From positions 270,205 through 334,204 of the forward strand of contig NW_001799627.1 of the NCBI RefSeq assembly GCF_000165425.1: 64,000 nucleotides of DNA. The letters run 5' to 3'. The stretch comes from Paramecium tetraurelia. Its lineage: Eukaryota; Ciliophora; Oligohymenophorea; Peniculida; Parameciidae. Made by a program: the position numbers and the translations under genes. Every line of letters begins with the position of its first letter. The stretch's first letter is position 1. The notes under the pieces were generated by a model. It was not told the DNA's origin. It ran no database searches and was given only the letters and a program-made list of their open reading frames with translations. Below are positions 10,837 through 24,133 of the stretch, piece after piece.

Positions 10837-12353
10837 ATGAATAAATTATTGCTCATAATTCTGAATTGCTGTTTGGGTAGTTTATTTATGGGGTTCTGTT
10901 TGGGTCAGATGAATGTGATTAGTACAGAAGTATATAATGTCTATAAAATTGATGATACTTTTACCAAAGGTCTGATGCAATGTAAAATTATATCCGTTTT
11001 CGTTCAGCCCTATTAACCATAGGAGGAGGAGTAGGTTCCATATCAGCATCAATATTGATGGGCTTGTTTTCCAGGAGAAAGTGTCTCCAGATAACCGATG
11101 TCTTTGGAATGATGGCAATAATGATAGCATTCATGGATGAGAGCAGATACTTACTATTGGCTTCTCGGTTCTTTGTCGGACTTGTATTAGGACTTAATGG
11201 AGTCCTAGTACCTGTTTATATAAACGAGATGTCACCAAAGGAGAAAGCAGGCATCTTGGGAACAATGAATCAACTATTTATAACTTTAGGAATATTGACT
11301 ACATTTTTGATGTCCTCATTTTCAGATGCATCATTGCCTATCCCATTTTATAAATTGATGCTGTATCTACCTATGATACCTTGTATAATAAGAGCTAGTG
11401 CATTGTCAACTGTGTTTAAATATGAAACACCTGTATATTGCGCTAAACATCATTTAAAGTATCAATAAAATCAAAACAAAGTTAGCAATTACATAAAGTT
11501 GTGGAAATGATATACGAAGAAAAAGCAGAGAAAATGTATGAATAATTTTAATAATCACAAAAATCAACAGAAAGGAGTATGACTATAAATCAATTACTAT
11601 CTTCAAAGTACAGAAGTCGATTGATTATCGGAATTTCTCTTGCTTCTTTACAACAGTTAGGAGGCATAAATGGGATTATGTTTTATTCTTCTTCTATATT
11701 TGATTAAGTATATACTATATGAATCAACTTAGGTGACTGGCCAAGCAGCAAAGAAAGTGTTTTATTTAAATTTAATAGTTGGCTTTATTGGAGTGTTTAC
11801 AGCCTTATTAGCAACTGTAATAATCGAGTAATTTGGAAGGTATGATTAATAAGAAATTATAAATTAGAAAGCCAATTTTAAAATATGGAACCCTATGGTG
11901 CTGTGTAAGTTTATTGATGCTGACATTTGTAATGTCCAATAGCATAGGGGATACATCATATGGATCGTATTTGATAGTGATTTGTATATTCTCCTATCTA
12001 TTTGGTTTTGGATTCTCCTTGGGCCCATTATTATTTATTTATTTGACTGAAATATTGCCAGATTTGGGAGTGAGTGCCAGTAGTTTAATGAATTGGATGT
12101 CGGGAGGATTAGTAGCCTAGATGTTTCCGATTATAGCATCATACGATATATCCTATTGTTTTGGCATATTCTCCATATTTAACTTTGCAGCGTATCTTTA
12201 CAGTTTAATTAGCATACTAGTTACTTGATCATCCAATAGAAAGTGATTGAAACGAAAGGATTAGATAGGGAAAGTGTGGACAAATATTTTGAGAATCAAA
12301 AGTTTGATTAGATGCCTTATTAGGAGGTTTACTAAGAAGATAGGTTTCGTTGA
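10837..12353 (+). CDS. MFS sugar-transporter family protein
   Basis: Six exons, five introns of 20-28 nt, 464 aa. The first helix is [17 protein letters not shown]. The family signature after helix 2 appears as [13 protein letters not shown] (the G-[RK]-[RK]-x motif), followed by [27 protein letters not shown]-type sequence, the PESP/xxEMSP signature of the SP family. The second half has [12 protein letters not shown], equivalent to the QQxxGxNxxxYY motif of helix 7, and a final set of helices. It probably carries hexoses or polyols across the plasma or a vacuolar membrane; the substrate is not predictable. The start is the first ATG after the gap, and the frame is open up to the gap, so more N-terminus is possible. 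Confidence 0.8.
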
Positions 12354-12401
12354 AATAGAAGTGGGTGAAGTATCTTTGTCAATCATAATTATATATAAAT
12401 A

Positions 12402-13670
12402 TCACATTTATATATAAATCAAAATTAGAGAGATATCAATTAAGCCTTCTCCATCTTAATCCCAATATTTTTTTGTTTGGTCACCTATCTATTTTATTGC
12501 TAAATCAATGTCCTCCTAGCAAGTTGGAGGAAAATGAGCATCTAAAATTTAATCGATGACTAAAACATCCAAGATTTCCCATAATCCTGTTGATCCAATC
12601 AATAAGTATCCTGATTTAGGAACCTTAAACTCTGAAAACTCTGGTTCAGCACTTATTCCAACTGTCTTGCCAATCAAATTACCAAAACATCTTGTCAATT
12701 TGACACCAGGTTAATTTTATTTAGGTACCCACACCTTCAAATTCCCACACTTTCTTCCTTTGTATACTGCTTAATCTATTTTGCCACCTTTGTTTAATAT
12801 CCTTTGCACCTCTTTACTATTGTTCGTGTCATGAACAAAATTTAAATTCTTCTAGACAAACTTTCTGATTTCTTTTGGTCCACTCGGATCAAAATCTTTT
12901 CTATAGAAAAAGGCAGCCTTGGAATCCCCTAAATTGGCACAGTATATGGTATTATTGACAACAATCAGTGATAATAATGAACACCCATTGTTCTTTACAT
13001 CAAAATCGGTTTACTCTATCTAAAAGTTAAAAATGGATATTTACCAGATTTTGTTCCACTTTCTAGTAGATATTTTAGAAACTTTATTGTATTTACAACC
13101 CCAATCCAATTATGGGTATGACGTTGATGGCATGCACTATTTAGTCTAATGCACAATGAGTGATTATTTTCGAAAAATTTAAACCCTGGTTACCATGACT
13201 ATTTCCTAATCCTACTGCTAGATAGTCAATGTTCTGGGTCTTTTACATCTTCACCACTACTGCATCGCTGTTTTTGACAATATTCTTGGCTGCATCAAGA
13301 CCATCAAATTATCTATGATTTATTTAAATTCGTACATTGAACTTGTAAATTTAACCACATTTTTAAACTACTATGAAATTGACATTCTCTATATGGAACT
13401 CCTTTTAGCAGGCATTACGAGGTTCCTATTTGGGGATCTGAAAGTTTAGGAAATTTTTTATAATTTTGACCATTTCGATTGGGTTTCAATCTTAGGACTT
13501 GAGTTAATATCGGGGAGGGTTCTAAGGGAGCCTAGTTGAACCTAAACATCTGAAATTGTTTGTTGTGATTTCAGAGAACTTAATGGAAGCAATATGTGAG
13601 AACTTCTATTAAAGGAGACTACTCCTTGTTTTTGTTTAAGTTCGAAAAGCTTTTTATGTTAAGCACTCAT
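12402..13670 (-). CDS. PP2C-fold protein, probable pseudophosphatase
   Basis: Three exons (23- and 25-nt introns) encode 406 aa. A polar leader of about 105 residues precedes a PP2C-like domain: NGCSLLSLIVVNNTIYCANLGDSKA matches the conserved GSTA...ANVGDSRA core, and RILNKGG, KLTRCFGN and GLWEIL follow in order. The metal-coordinating residues are lost: DGHGG is replaced by GNSHGNQG, the ASDG motif by GSTG, and FGD by FGN. PP2C enzymes dephosphorylate Ser/Thr using two Mg/Mn ions held by these aspartates, so this protein is unlikely to be a standard phosphatase and may act as a binding or regulatory protein. It is convergent with the sugar transporter. Confidence 0.7.
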
Positions 13671-13855
13671 TTTTAATCAAATAATATTTATTTCAAATCT
13701 CAATTAAATCCTTAAATATTTTGATTAAAAAATAAAACTTTCTAATTTTCCAGATCATAATCTCTTTTTTATATAGTATTTAGTAGTAATAAACTAAAAA
13801 GATTAAATGTAAATATAAAATTATTCAATAAAAATGAAATTAATAATGTCTAATA

Positions 13856-15942
13856 TCACAAAACCAAATATTCGCAATCTTTGGTGGAAAGTCTTTTTAT
13901 CTTATTCTATCGCTACGTAGATGAAAACATTTCTAATGGGTCCACATTCATTTCATTATGAAATTGCTCAAAAGTTATGCTCAAATTTGGTTTGCGTCTA
14001 ACTGAAGTCCTAAATCCTCTCTCCTGCCTTTGGGATGAGCTCATTTAATTTTTCTCTTATGGAGTACCACACTCCTTTAATTGCAATTACAATTAGCTTA
14101 ACAATTCAACCTACTTAAGTAAGTCAACCTTTTAATATCTCTTAGAGGGCGTTTGAAAAGGGACTGGCTTAACTTCAGTTTTACACTCAGATTTTCTTCT
14201 GATGACATTATACTCTTTTTGATCTGACACTATTTTAGGTTTCAATTCAATAATGTTAGATTCTAAAGATGTGTTAAATGCTGAATATGTCTTATTGCAT
14301 GGAGTCTTTGGCTTACATGACTCAAATTATTTATAAGATTGTCTAATCGAAGTTTTGGTCTACTTTTTAACATCTGGTTGTTCAATATCAAATATTTAAA
14401 CCTCACTTTATCCCTTAATATTGTTTTCTAATTAATTTTGAATCAATTCATTCTACATTATAACCTTAGGAGGCGTCAGAAATTGCTTATATTATGGCAC
14501 AAAATATTCCTCTGTCTATGTGTATTAATCAGAATTTCTTGCCTCTTGAACAAATTAGTGATGAAGATTTTATTCTAAATCCTATTATTTCTACTTGACT
14601 TCCATCTCTTTCTCAAACTCAAAATTGGGTTAGTTTTACTTCTTTTTATCGGATTCATTTTACTTCTCGTTTTAATTATTGACTGCAACTTTCTATTATA
14701 ACAATTTTAACTAATTTTCTAACAAATCCTTCGAAAACTATTACTTCTATATACTCTATTAATAATTCAATAGCAATTTCTGTAACCAAGTTATCTTTGA
14801 TTGCAATTAAATAAATTAATTATGATATATTGAAGAATATTCTAAATTTTCATAGTTAACTTTGAGTTTCTACATACTCTATAAGAAATCTGAAATTGAA
14901 GATGCTTATTTTGGATTAGCAGTAATTGATTTGCTTATTTGAGTTTGATTCCTCCATACAAGGATGGCAGCATGCAATAAGCTGTTTTTATTTTGGGTGA
15001 GCACTATGTAAATTATATTCAATTACAAAAAGAAATGATTTTTTGATAATTAGTCTCTAGATCATTTTGAATCTTGTGTTACAGAGCTATTTGGGATGTC
15101 AATTCTGTTTCCTTTTGTGAGTAGGTTTCCTTAATCTTTTTCTGATCTTAGGTGAGTTTCTCCATAAATAAAGTGAGAGAGGTTTCAATCAATTATTAAT
15201 AGATTTACAATTCTCTTTCTATTATTTTGGATTAAGAGAGAATCTGATCAATTTCTTTATAATTAATGCCATAACCCTGTTTTTGATGTTTGAATACAGA
15301 TAAAATAAATGAGTTGCCATGATTTTCTTAGAAGTATTTCCAAATTTTGTATGGATCTTTTTCAAGCTAAGCTATTTTTCTGACCAAGTACTCTGCTGAT
15401 TGATGATGTTCGTGTTTTTATTTGAAATCTTTCAGTGCCTGTTTTGTCATTACTAACTCTCTTTTTTAGGCTTCGATAATGATGTTTAAATGCTTAATCT
15501 TATTTTCATAGTTGTGAGAAACCTTTTCGAGGTTCTTGTTTATGATATCCAAAGTAGCTTAATCTTTTATTAAATTTCTATCAATTAATATATTCTCATT
15601 ATTGAGTTATGCGTGGTTTAGTCTGTAAATTTATTCGGTTAGATTTTGAATTTCCTTCATGTAAGATGATGTTTAATCCTGTATTAATTGATCTCTTTTT
15701 GTTAACTTCTCAGTCAGATCTTTTAACTACTTCTTACATTTTTTGTGCAGATCCAAATCACTGTCATCCATATCTCCAATCTTTCGTTCCTTTTGAACAA
15801 TAAACAATTTGACTTTGTTACAAGGGTTCTCTCTTAAATGACTTTTGAGGTTATAAATCAAATTAAGTAAGTCTGATTTCTATTTATATTCTTAGACCGT
15901 ATTATTATCGTCAACAATGTAGGTCATAATTTAGTATATCAT
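13856..15942 (-). CDS. Long coiled-coil protein
   Basis: Two exons (23-nt intron) give 687 aa. From about residue 70 to 300 the sequence is heptad-like, rich in Lys, Glu, Gln and Leu (for example QLKDLTEKLTKRDQLIQD), typical of coiled coil. The last 250 residues are less ordered, Gln/Ser/Lys-rich and basic. No motor, kinase or membrane domain was seen. Such proteins in ciliates are commonly basal-body or cytoskeletal components, which is only an inference. The start MIYQIMTYIVDDNN is the first in-frame ATG. Many glutamines are TAA/TAG codons. It is divergent from the TBC gene, 131 bp apart. Confidence 0.65.
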
Positions 15943-16073
15943 TTGATAGCATGACTCCTCTGTTTAATGAAAAAGTTAAATTATTTGTTAAATAGACTCA
16001 TCGAGTTAAAGCAGTATAAAATTCATAATATATAATATTTTAACACATTTCAAGCTATTATTAATTTTTAATA

Positions 16074-17736
16074 ATGAACAATAATATTGGCGAAGATGAT
16101 GATGATATGCTCATCAGTGGAGCTAGGAACAACAACAGAGGTCAGATCAATTTAGATTTATCGAATTATTCATGCAACATGTAAGAGTCATATCCACTGC
16201 TATATAAGACCTGATATCACCCCATCATTTGATCTGCTTAATTTTAGGAAGTTCATCCTGAATCAAAACTGGAATATTGGTGACTTATAGGAGTTGATTC
16301 TGAATTGCTAATTGAGTTCGATCAAATTGAGATTCAGCATATGGAGATTGTTCCTAGGCATCTTTTCAATTGATGACCCTCTCGAGTAGAAAATCATTAA
16401 GCTCAATTAACATAGATCGGATTATTAAAATTTAAGCAAGTAATATTTATAAGCTGAAACAAAGAAAGAATCCAAAAGAACTATAAGAAATCCCTTGTAA
16501 TAAAATTAATAAGAATAGCAAAAACCCAATGTAAATATAGATATAATCCTGAATTAAGGTTTGGAATAACTTTTTTGAGATCAACCATCTAAAAAGTGAA
16601 ATAAAGAAGGATGTTGATAGAACTCATCAGGATAAATAGTTATTTCAGAGCTTAAAGATAAAGAATTTGCTGTCGAACATTTTATTCATCTGGAGTGTTA
16701 AGAACCCTACAATCTCATATAGATAAGGAATGAACGAATTGGCAGCTAATGTTATTGAGGTCTACTTCACAGAAGTCCAAGGGTTTAATAGTTTGGAAGA
16801 TAGTGAGGATAAGAAGGAGATAGCAATATTCTATGATATCAAGTTTGCAGAAGAAGATATCTTTTAATTGTTTGAATAAATCATGGTTGCTCATGTTGAT
16901 ATGTTTAAACATACACCAGAAAGCCAGAAGAAACAACAACTAATAATATAGAATAGGATCCAGAAAATCTATGATCAATAGTTGAAAATAATTGATGTCA
17001 CCTTATTCAAGCATTTAAAAGTCCAGGATGTTGAACTATCAGTATTTCTAGTTAGATGGATTAGGTATTATTATTGGGAATATTAATTTAGATGTATGTT
17101 TACAAGAGAATTCCATGTGGAAGATTCTTTGAAAGTTTGGGATGCCATATTCTATGATTACTACCTTACTGAGGATAAATAATGGCTTTTATTGGTTGAT
17201 TGTATTGTTATAGCCATGTTTGTCTATGTCCGAGATTAAAGTACTAGAATTTCAATTATATAATTCTAGTACTCGAAAAGGATGATCCAAATGCCTGTTT
17301 GAAAAGGTTTCTGAAATACCCTCCAGTTGAAAATCTAGCCTAATTGATTCAGGCTGCCTTTAGCATTAAAAGAGTTCTACAGTCTGCTAATCCTGAACAA
17401 GCTTTACTTCAAGATCAGTTCCTGATTACTTTCCTAGGCAGTAGAGATGTCAGCAAGTCTCCCAAAATATTCTAAATTGCTAAGAATCAAGAAATTCCTG
17501 AAGAAAACAACAAGTAAATAAGATTATCAAATAGATTGATAGATGCAACCAATTTGAAGTAACAAGACAGTATTGAGATGCAGGTGAATCAAGCATAACT
17601 CTTACTTAAAGCATTAAATCAAGGGATTGTGTGTATCCAGAGATTCAACACAGATAAGTCTGTTAATGAAGTGAAGTAACTACTAGAAAATGCCAAATCA
17701 GAACTGTTAAAATGTTTAGATAAACAATCAAATTGA
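16074..17736 (+). CDS. TBC-domain Rab GTPase-activating protein
   Basis: Four exons (introns 16181-16208, 16531-16558 and one of 29 nt) encode 525 aa. The TBC domain spans about residues 45-330: WRLFLGIF early, VWNNFFEINHLKSEIKKDVDRT holding the arginine-finger IxxDxxR motif, and YRQGMNE with the glutamine finger. That catalytic Gln is encoded by TAA. Both fingers are present, so it should accelerate GTP hydrolysis on a Rab in membrane traffic. The spacing and C-terminal part resemble TBC1D5-like proteins, but the target Rab cannot be predicted. It is convergent with the PRPP synthetase gene, 9 bp between stop codons. Confidence 0.85.
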
Positions 17737-17745
17737 ATTTTAAAC

Positions 17746-18935
17746 TCATAAATTATGTGCACCCAATAGCCCATGTAAACTCTCTCTCTTTTAAAGTCTG
17801 TATATAGTTTCAGCTAACAATGGAGCCACACTTAAAACGCTCAATTTTTCATGTAAAATTTGTTTATCTAAATCCTTTACTTGTATGGTATCAGTAACAT
17901 AAATCTTGGATAAATTTGAAATTCCTAAATTAAGGGCTGCTTTCCCTGAAAATACTGGATGTGTTCCATATGCCATTACTGTTTTGGCTCCTTCCCTTTT
18001 TAAGATATCCGCAGCATTCTTTAGTGTCCTTCCTGAATCTATAATATCATCGACGATCAAACAATTTTTTCCATTCACATCTCCGACTAGACTTATTTCT
18101 GTCTCACTAACTGGATGTTTAGACTTGTATATCATAGCCAATTCTATGTTACCAATTAATTCTTACTCGTCTTAATATTAGGGAATGCTACTCTTAATTC
18201 ATCTTACACTTTCTTTACTCTTGATACACCATTAAAATCAGGAGAAACTAAAGTCAATTCGTTTGGTGGACTTAATTTTAAAGGGTGGTTATTAAGCTCG
18301 TAAATGAGTGTTATGTATGGCGAAAGATTATCCACTGGAACACTAGTAGAAAAAGCACCTTAGAGTTATCCTCGATGAAGATCAATTGAAACCAGGTGAT
18401 CTATTCCAGTTTGCTCCAAGATTTTTGCGATATCTGCAGCTGCAATCGACTCAGTTTTAGCTAACTTGTGATCTTATCTTGAATATCCATAATAAGGAAT
18501 GATGACTGTAATGGTTTTTACAGATGCTCTTCTTAATGCACTTATAAACAAAAATAATTCAACCAGATTTTCATTTACCGGAGGACATGTTGATTGAATT
18601 ATAAATGCATTTCTTCCTCTTACATTCTCTAAAACCTAAAGATCAAAGAAACATAACTTATATGTTGCATTCCCCATCCGCAAATCTCTCGAGCAGCACC
18701 TTCCCAAGGGATATACCTAAACACTTTGCCACCTCGCTTGCCAATTTGGTATTAGAATTACCACTAAAAACTATTGTTTCTGGTCTTTTGAATATTATTA
18801 ATATTCATACTCAATCTTGTATTATTTCTAATTACTATAGACCTTCGTGTAGGATTCTTCTCGATTGTAAGTGGATAATTAAAGCAAAGAAGACTTACAA
18901 ACGAAGGGAACAACAAGATATTTCAAATTTCTCAT
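17746..18935 (-). CDS. PRPS: Ribose-phosphate pyrophosphokinase (PRPP synthetase)
   Basis: Four exons with introns of 26, 22 and 23 nt encode 372 aa. It makes phosphoribosyl pyrophosphate from ribose 5-phosphate and ATP for purine, pyrimidine and NAD synthesis. Visible motifs: [19 protein letters not shown] at the N-terminal fold, the flexible loop YYGYSRQDHK, DLHRGQLQGAFS, and the PRPP-binding loop [12 protein letters not shown] 42-residue N-terminal extension, starting [20 protein letters not shown], is basic and partly hydrophobic and could target the mitochondrion. The C-terminus extends about 20 residues past the usual end. Essential binding residues appear intact. Confidence 0.93.
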
Positions 18936-19096
18936 TTTAATTTCTGAAAGATATGAATAAATATACAACTTACAATTTATCAAATATAATCTCTAGTTAT
19001 GTACTATATATGACAATAGAACTGGATCAGAAATCAACTTATTTTATGATTTATCTCAATAATATCATTACATTAAATATTGAGAATAGTCTTTAA

Positions 19097-22000
19097 TCAT
19101 AATAGATATTAACCAACGGATTTTATTTTATCGTTAGCCACTAACATCATATCCAATGTTTTAGGATCTATTTTCTGTGTATTCATCCTTTACTTCTTGT
19201 CCTATTTAGTAATTTAATTTCTCTTTTGAGTGTACTTAGGTAATAATCCTCTCTAATACTCTGCGGCATATTACCTATCCTTTTCTGTCGGATAGTCAAG
19301 ATCACATTAATTAACCTTCAATTTATAAGCTATATTACCTCCTTATTATACTGGGAATTAAAAGATTAAAAAAATTTTAAAATTTCAGTTTCCTACTTAA
19401 ATTCTTTGATTCTATTCTATTAGTTCTCGATTTCAACAGGATCCAATTTACTGATAAATTTCAAGTTCTTCTGAACTGGACTATTTATGTCTTATTAAAA
19501 ATATGCTTGTTGTTAACTTGGAAAAGTAGTTTAAACTTAATTTTCAAATTTCAAATTTGAAACTTTATTTAAATCATCTCTTCCCAATACTTTCAATTTT
19601 TATTCTGAAAGATGTTTTAATTCATCATAACAATTATCATAATATCGATTAAAACCAATATCTTGTTTTGCTACGTTTTTTAATTATTCCTATCTCTATC
19701 TGTCTATTAAAATATAATTAATTGCAATACATAACATAATCTAATATTTTACATCCTGATCAGCATTCGATTCTAGTTGCTAAATCAATTCTTCAATAAT
19801 CGCACACTTTTAAGACAATGGCATGTCATCAGGGATTTAATATTGCTCCATCAATTCTCTTTCGTATTTCATTTTTTCTATTTATTTCTAATATTCCATG
19901 TATTTTGATTTTTCCCTCTCCTATTATTCAAGTTTTGTTGGCTAATTTAACAATAAGTAATCATACATCATGAGGAGAGTTTTAATTAGAATTCTTCTTA
20001 ATTGTTGAAGCCAGACTGGCTGCTGCTGCAACATGCAATTTGAGTTGCGAAGCATTTTTAACTGGCTTGGATCTACTTGATTTCTCCCCTTAAGACGATT
20101 CTATTGTTAATTTACTTTCCGGCTAACTATCATCTGATCTTTGTTGCTATTATTATTCCCTTACTTGATACTTTTATTTTGTTGTTAATTTATTATTATT
20201 TTTTACACTATTTTATGTATTATGATTTGGAATCTACATTCTCTATTAAGTTTGATTTATTAAAAATTGGCCGGATTATTGGGAATGAGGTGTTTGAATT
20301 GAAGATTAAATCTATAATTTTGATTGGGTTTGAATTTAATTTGAACTTTATTATGAGTGTTCTTCTGATTTTTGATTATTGAATGAAGGTGTAATACTTT
20401 ATACGTTTTTTATTTTCTAAATAGGAGAGCATTCAATAGATTCTTCAATTATTACATTACTTTATGCAGGTTCACATTAATTTACTTATATATTCATTTA
20501 TTAGTTTAAGTTAGGATAATGTTCATCACTATGCATAATAGATGTCATACTGATTTATTGAAGCAACTACAGAGATTGTTATTAATCAATATTACCATGA
20601 GTTTAAAATTGTGGATAATCTTACTATTTATTAGTTTCTACATTTGTAGTTGCAGGTCTATTAGAATTTAAATGATTATGTAAATAATGTTATTTATTCA
20701 AGGATTAATCTAATAAGGAGATTTAAGACTCCTCCCTTGAGATTGAAATTTATTAACCATGTTATAGATCTTCTATTTTTTATTCATTTGATTGTAAAGT
20801 TCTCAATTTTGTTTTAGTCGACTTGCCTGACTACAATGTTCTGGATGACTAAGGAGGTGATAGAAAATTATTATGTTGTTTAATTTCATCAGTAGTTGGA
20901 GTTATTAGATTGTTGTTCTATATATCTAATGAATTTTTATAATCTAATTAATACGATTACCTATTGTTATCTAATTTGTTATGTTATAATTATTATTCTT
21001 AATTATTATCTAAATATTTTGCACTTTGAATCGACTGCTTGTTTTATTTAGGATCTGTATCCAAAAACGATAATTCAGTATGAGTTCCATACGTAATCTA
21101 TTTCAATCCATCACTCAAAGTAAGTTGTATTCTTTGAGAACTTAAATCATCATCATTGTTATTATTATATTACTACAATTTATCTTTAAAATCTATTCTA
21201 CTTGAATCATTACCATGTAGTTATTATTATTGTATTTTAGAATTACTTTAAGAATTTTATGTATTGATTGGATCTCCTCTCCCATTTAATATTTTATTAT
21301 CTGTTTTGGATTAGTCATTTATTATTTCTTCATTATTTTTGTTTAATTACGATTCCAAGAGTGATTAGTTATATTTTAAAACAGAATTTTCATTATTTTA
21401 ATTTACTTTGGTTGATTAATCAATAAAACTTGTTTGATAATTTCTTTCCTATAATTTTGCGTAATTCTCTTACTTTTCTATTTTCCCATATTAACTTACA
21501 ATATTAATAGTGGGTTTTTAATTTCTGTTCTTAAAATTACTTTAGTTACCAGCCAACTGCTTTTAAATTGACATTTCTTTCAACTCCTCATCAGCTGATG
21601 TTTTAATACGACTATTTAACTAAAATGAATTAATAATAACTCTTGAAGTTGTTGAATCGTTTTAATGATAACTTCCATTCGTAAACAACCTCTACCCTTC
21701 TTGATTACTTTTCTAATCTAATGTGTATTTTTCATCCTTCCCAAATTATTGTTGAGTATCTACTTTAGAGATTTACTTTGCTTTATTGTTTCGATTCATT
21801 TTGCGAGATAAGCAAAGATAGTTTTTTCTTGAATCTATTGATTAAGAAAACATTCGTTTAACTTCGTAATTCACTTTCTATTCCTTGATTGGTGGTTAGT
21901 TCTTCATTAAATTTTGCTTTATTATTCCTAAGATCTGCAAATGCAATGGTTAAATAGTCCTCTTTTCCTTTTGTTTCCTCGATAGAAGATCACAAAATTA

Positions 22001-22126
22001 AGCTTGATCAACATACGATATTGACAACAAGTAACCAGCCAGAACCCTTTCAACTATGGCCAATATAAAGAGATCTTCTCTTTCAAGATTCCTTTTATTA
22101 TTCAACTAAAATTCATAAGTTTACAT
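19097..22126 (-). CDS. Large Gln/Asn-rich, mostly disordered protein
   Basis: Three exons (25- and 23-nt introns) encode 993 aa. The first 70 residues look folded (REDLFILAIVERVLAGYLLS). About 570 residues of Gln, Asn and Ser-rich low-complexity sequence follow, with many glutamines written TAA or TAG. The C-terminal third is helical and charged (YMEYQKQIEKMKYERELMEQ), then a second folded-looking block ending in TGA. No known domain was recognised. Gln/Asn-rich stretches of this kind occur in scaffold, RNA-granule and transcription proteins; which applies here is unknown. Short plus-strand frames inside it are shadows. Confidence 0.65.
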
Positions 22127-22796
22127 TTTTATATTAAGTTTAATTAAAATTTATCTGAAGACGATTCATGATATTGTTCAATTAGCAAAATTGGGTATTT
22201 TACTAGAATTGATTAATTAATTTCCAGCTTTTTAAGCATGTCCTTATCTCGCTATTTGTAAATAACATCAATCATTTTTATCTTAGATAATCATTTAATT
22301 ATTAAATTTTGGAGCATGATTAAAGGTGATTAAAAAAACAGTCAATAAGTTTTAGTTCATTAAAGGCCTTTTAAATTAAAACCTTTATAATATATATCAA
22401 TTCTTTAACTTTCTGTTAACTTGACTTGAGTAACTTCAAATTAACCTGTAACAAATTCTTACATTATAAAATATCTTCAAAAATCGATATTAATATATAA
22501 GGAAATGACTAAAAATGCAAAATAAAAATACTTTAATTATTTTGAAGATATCTACATATTTTATGGTATCTTTCAATTTGACTAGATAAAATAGCTTACA
22601 ATATTTGTTTTTATGTGTTTTTCAATCATATTATAAAAATAAATTTTCTTTTTTATCTTACTTTTAATATAATTTATAATGTAGATCATTTAATCATATT
22701 CTGAGGTATTTCACTCGCATATTGATTATTTAAATTATAGAATTTTTATTCAAAATAATATTATTTAAATATTTATATAAATAATTTATTATTAAT
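22127..22796. other. AT-rich intergenic region
   Basis: 670 bp between two divergently transcribed genes, long for this genome. It is rich in A/T homopolymers and TGA in every frame. No gene, RNA or repeat was recognised; it presumably holds both promoters. Confidence 0.6.
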
Positions 22797-23259
22797 ATGG
22801 ACCACTTTGAATAGCCATCAGCAAAATTGCTTTATCTTATTAATGAGATGAATAGACTGAAAATGATCACACAATTGGAGAAATGCACATTAAAATGTAT
22901 TATAAATATATATAATCTCAGAGTTTATTTTGTAGGAACATCAAGGGATCTACGACCTTTTGAAACAATATCCAAAGAGTGACACTGAACTTGAGTTGGC
23001 AGAGGCCATAATTATATTATTAAGAGGAGCTCCAAATTCAGGATGTAATATAATTGAATTATTATTTTAGAATAATAAGTTCAAGATGATGGCGAATATT
23101 AAGCAGATTTGGTTATTACAGATGATGTAAGAATTAATTGAATATGTATTAAAGCTTTAATCTCCTTTGGGTAATCAATTGATGAGTAGGAAGAATTATA
23201 AATAAAAGAAACATTAACAACAAGATAGCAGACCTTTTGAATTAAATAAGATCCAATGA
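22797..23259 (+). CDS. Small soluble protein of unknown function
   Basis: Four short exons (introns of 25, 26 and 28 nt) give 127 aa. The N-terminal 75 residues look helical (KLLYLINEMNRLKMITQLEK, then YDLLKQYPKSDTELELAEAI), and the C-terminus is polar and basic, ending RPFELNKIQ before TGA. There is no signal peptide or membrane segment. It might be a small subunit of a complex, but no family was recognised. Confidence 0.55.
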
Positions 23260-24133
23260 TTCAGTTTACAGGAATATATATAAAACATTTATATCAATTG
23301 TCAATCCTCTTCATATAAAAAATAATTGAAAAAATATTTTCGAATGGGAGAACGAAGTCCTATTCTAAATATTATCAGTCTCCATTGATGAGCATTCGTG
23401 CTGATGATACAAAACTACTCGATAATCCAGACCTTTCAAACATTGAAACCTCAACATCATTTAAATCGGGACAATATTATTTGCCTTCAAAAATTATACT
23501 TATTATTTAATATATACCATCCAATCAATTATTCCTATCTTTTAACTTGAAATTACTAAAATGTTTGAGAAATCATTGAAAAATCAGACTAAACACATTA
23601 TAAAAGAGTATTCAATACTAATAGAAAATTTTAACTTCATTTTGAGAATTTTTATTTAATAATAAACACACATACTTGCATTCCTAGTTTAGGAGAGTTC
23701 CAAAAATTAATTGTGGATTTTTATTAATATACGTATAATTATTATTTTGCTCTATTCAAAAACTCTACTTGAATAATACTTTCATTATTGATATAAATTG
23801 CAAGAGGAGTTTCATTTGAACTTATATATCTTTTTGTCCATGTACTAAATTTTTAGAAACTAAACTCTATTAAATTTATAGCCAATTGATTTTGAGATAC
23901 TTAATTTTCCCTATTTTTATTTTAATGGAACTTCAACTTCTATACCCAATATTTATAATTATTAAAGATTTTTAGCTTTTTCGAGAAGGATGTTTTTTTA
24001 TTTTATTTTCCTTCAATTTTTGGATTAAGAATATGTACATTAGTATATCTATTTATAAATTTTCAAATATGATCTGCTAATCATCATTAACATATTAACG
24101 AACAAGTGATTTAATATAGTATTCTAATTAAAT
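23260..24133. other. Intergenic stretch with one weak plus-strand ORF
   Basis: From 23256 to about 23577 a plus-strand frame is open for 107 codons and includes protein-like sequence (SYSKYYQSPLMSIRADD, then PDLSNIETSTSFKSGQ). It overlaps the end of the previous gene and has no convincing start, so it may be a remnant or an exon I could not link. The remaining 550 bp are AT-rich with frequent TGA in all frames and nothing recognisable. Confidence 0.35.

Noticed and set aside
20053-20055. Start of a shorter gene at MLRNSNCMLQQQ
   Set aside because: A 25-nt intron nearby connects the downstream exon to a long open frame upstream, so the gene starts at 22126 instead.
20077-20382. 101-aa hydrophobic plus-strand ORF
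   Set aside because: It is antisense to the long Gln/Asn-rich gene; Gln codons TAA/TAG read backwards give Leu, which makes a false membrane protein.
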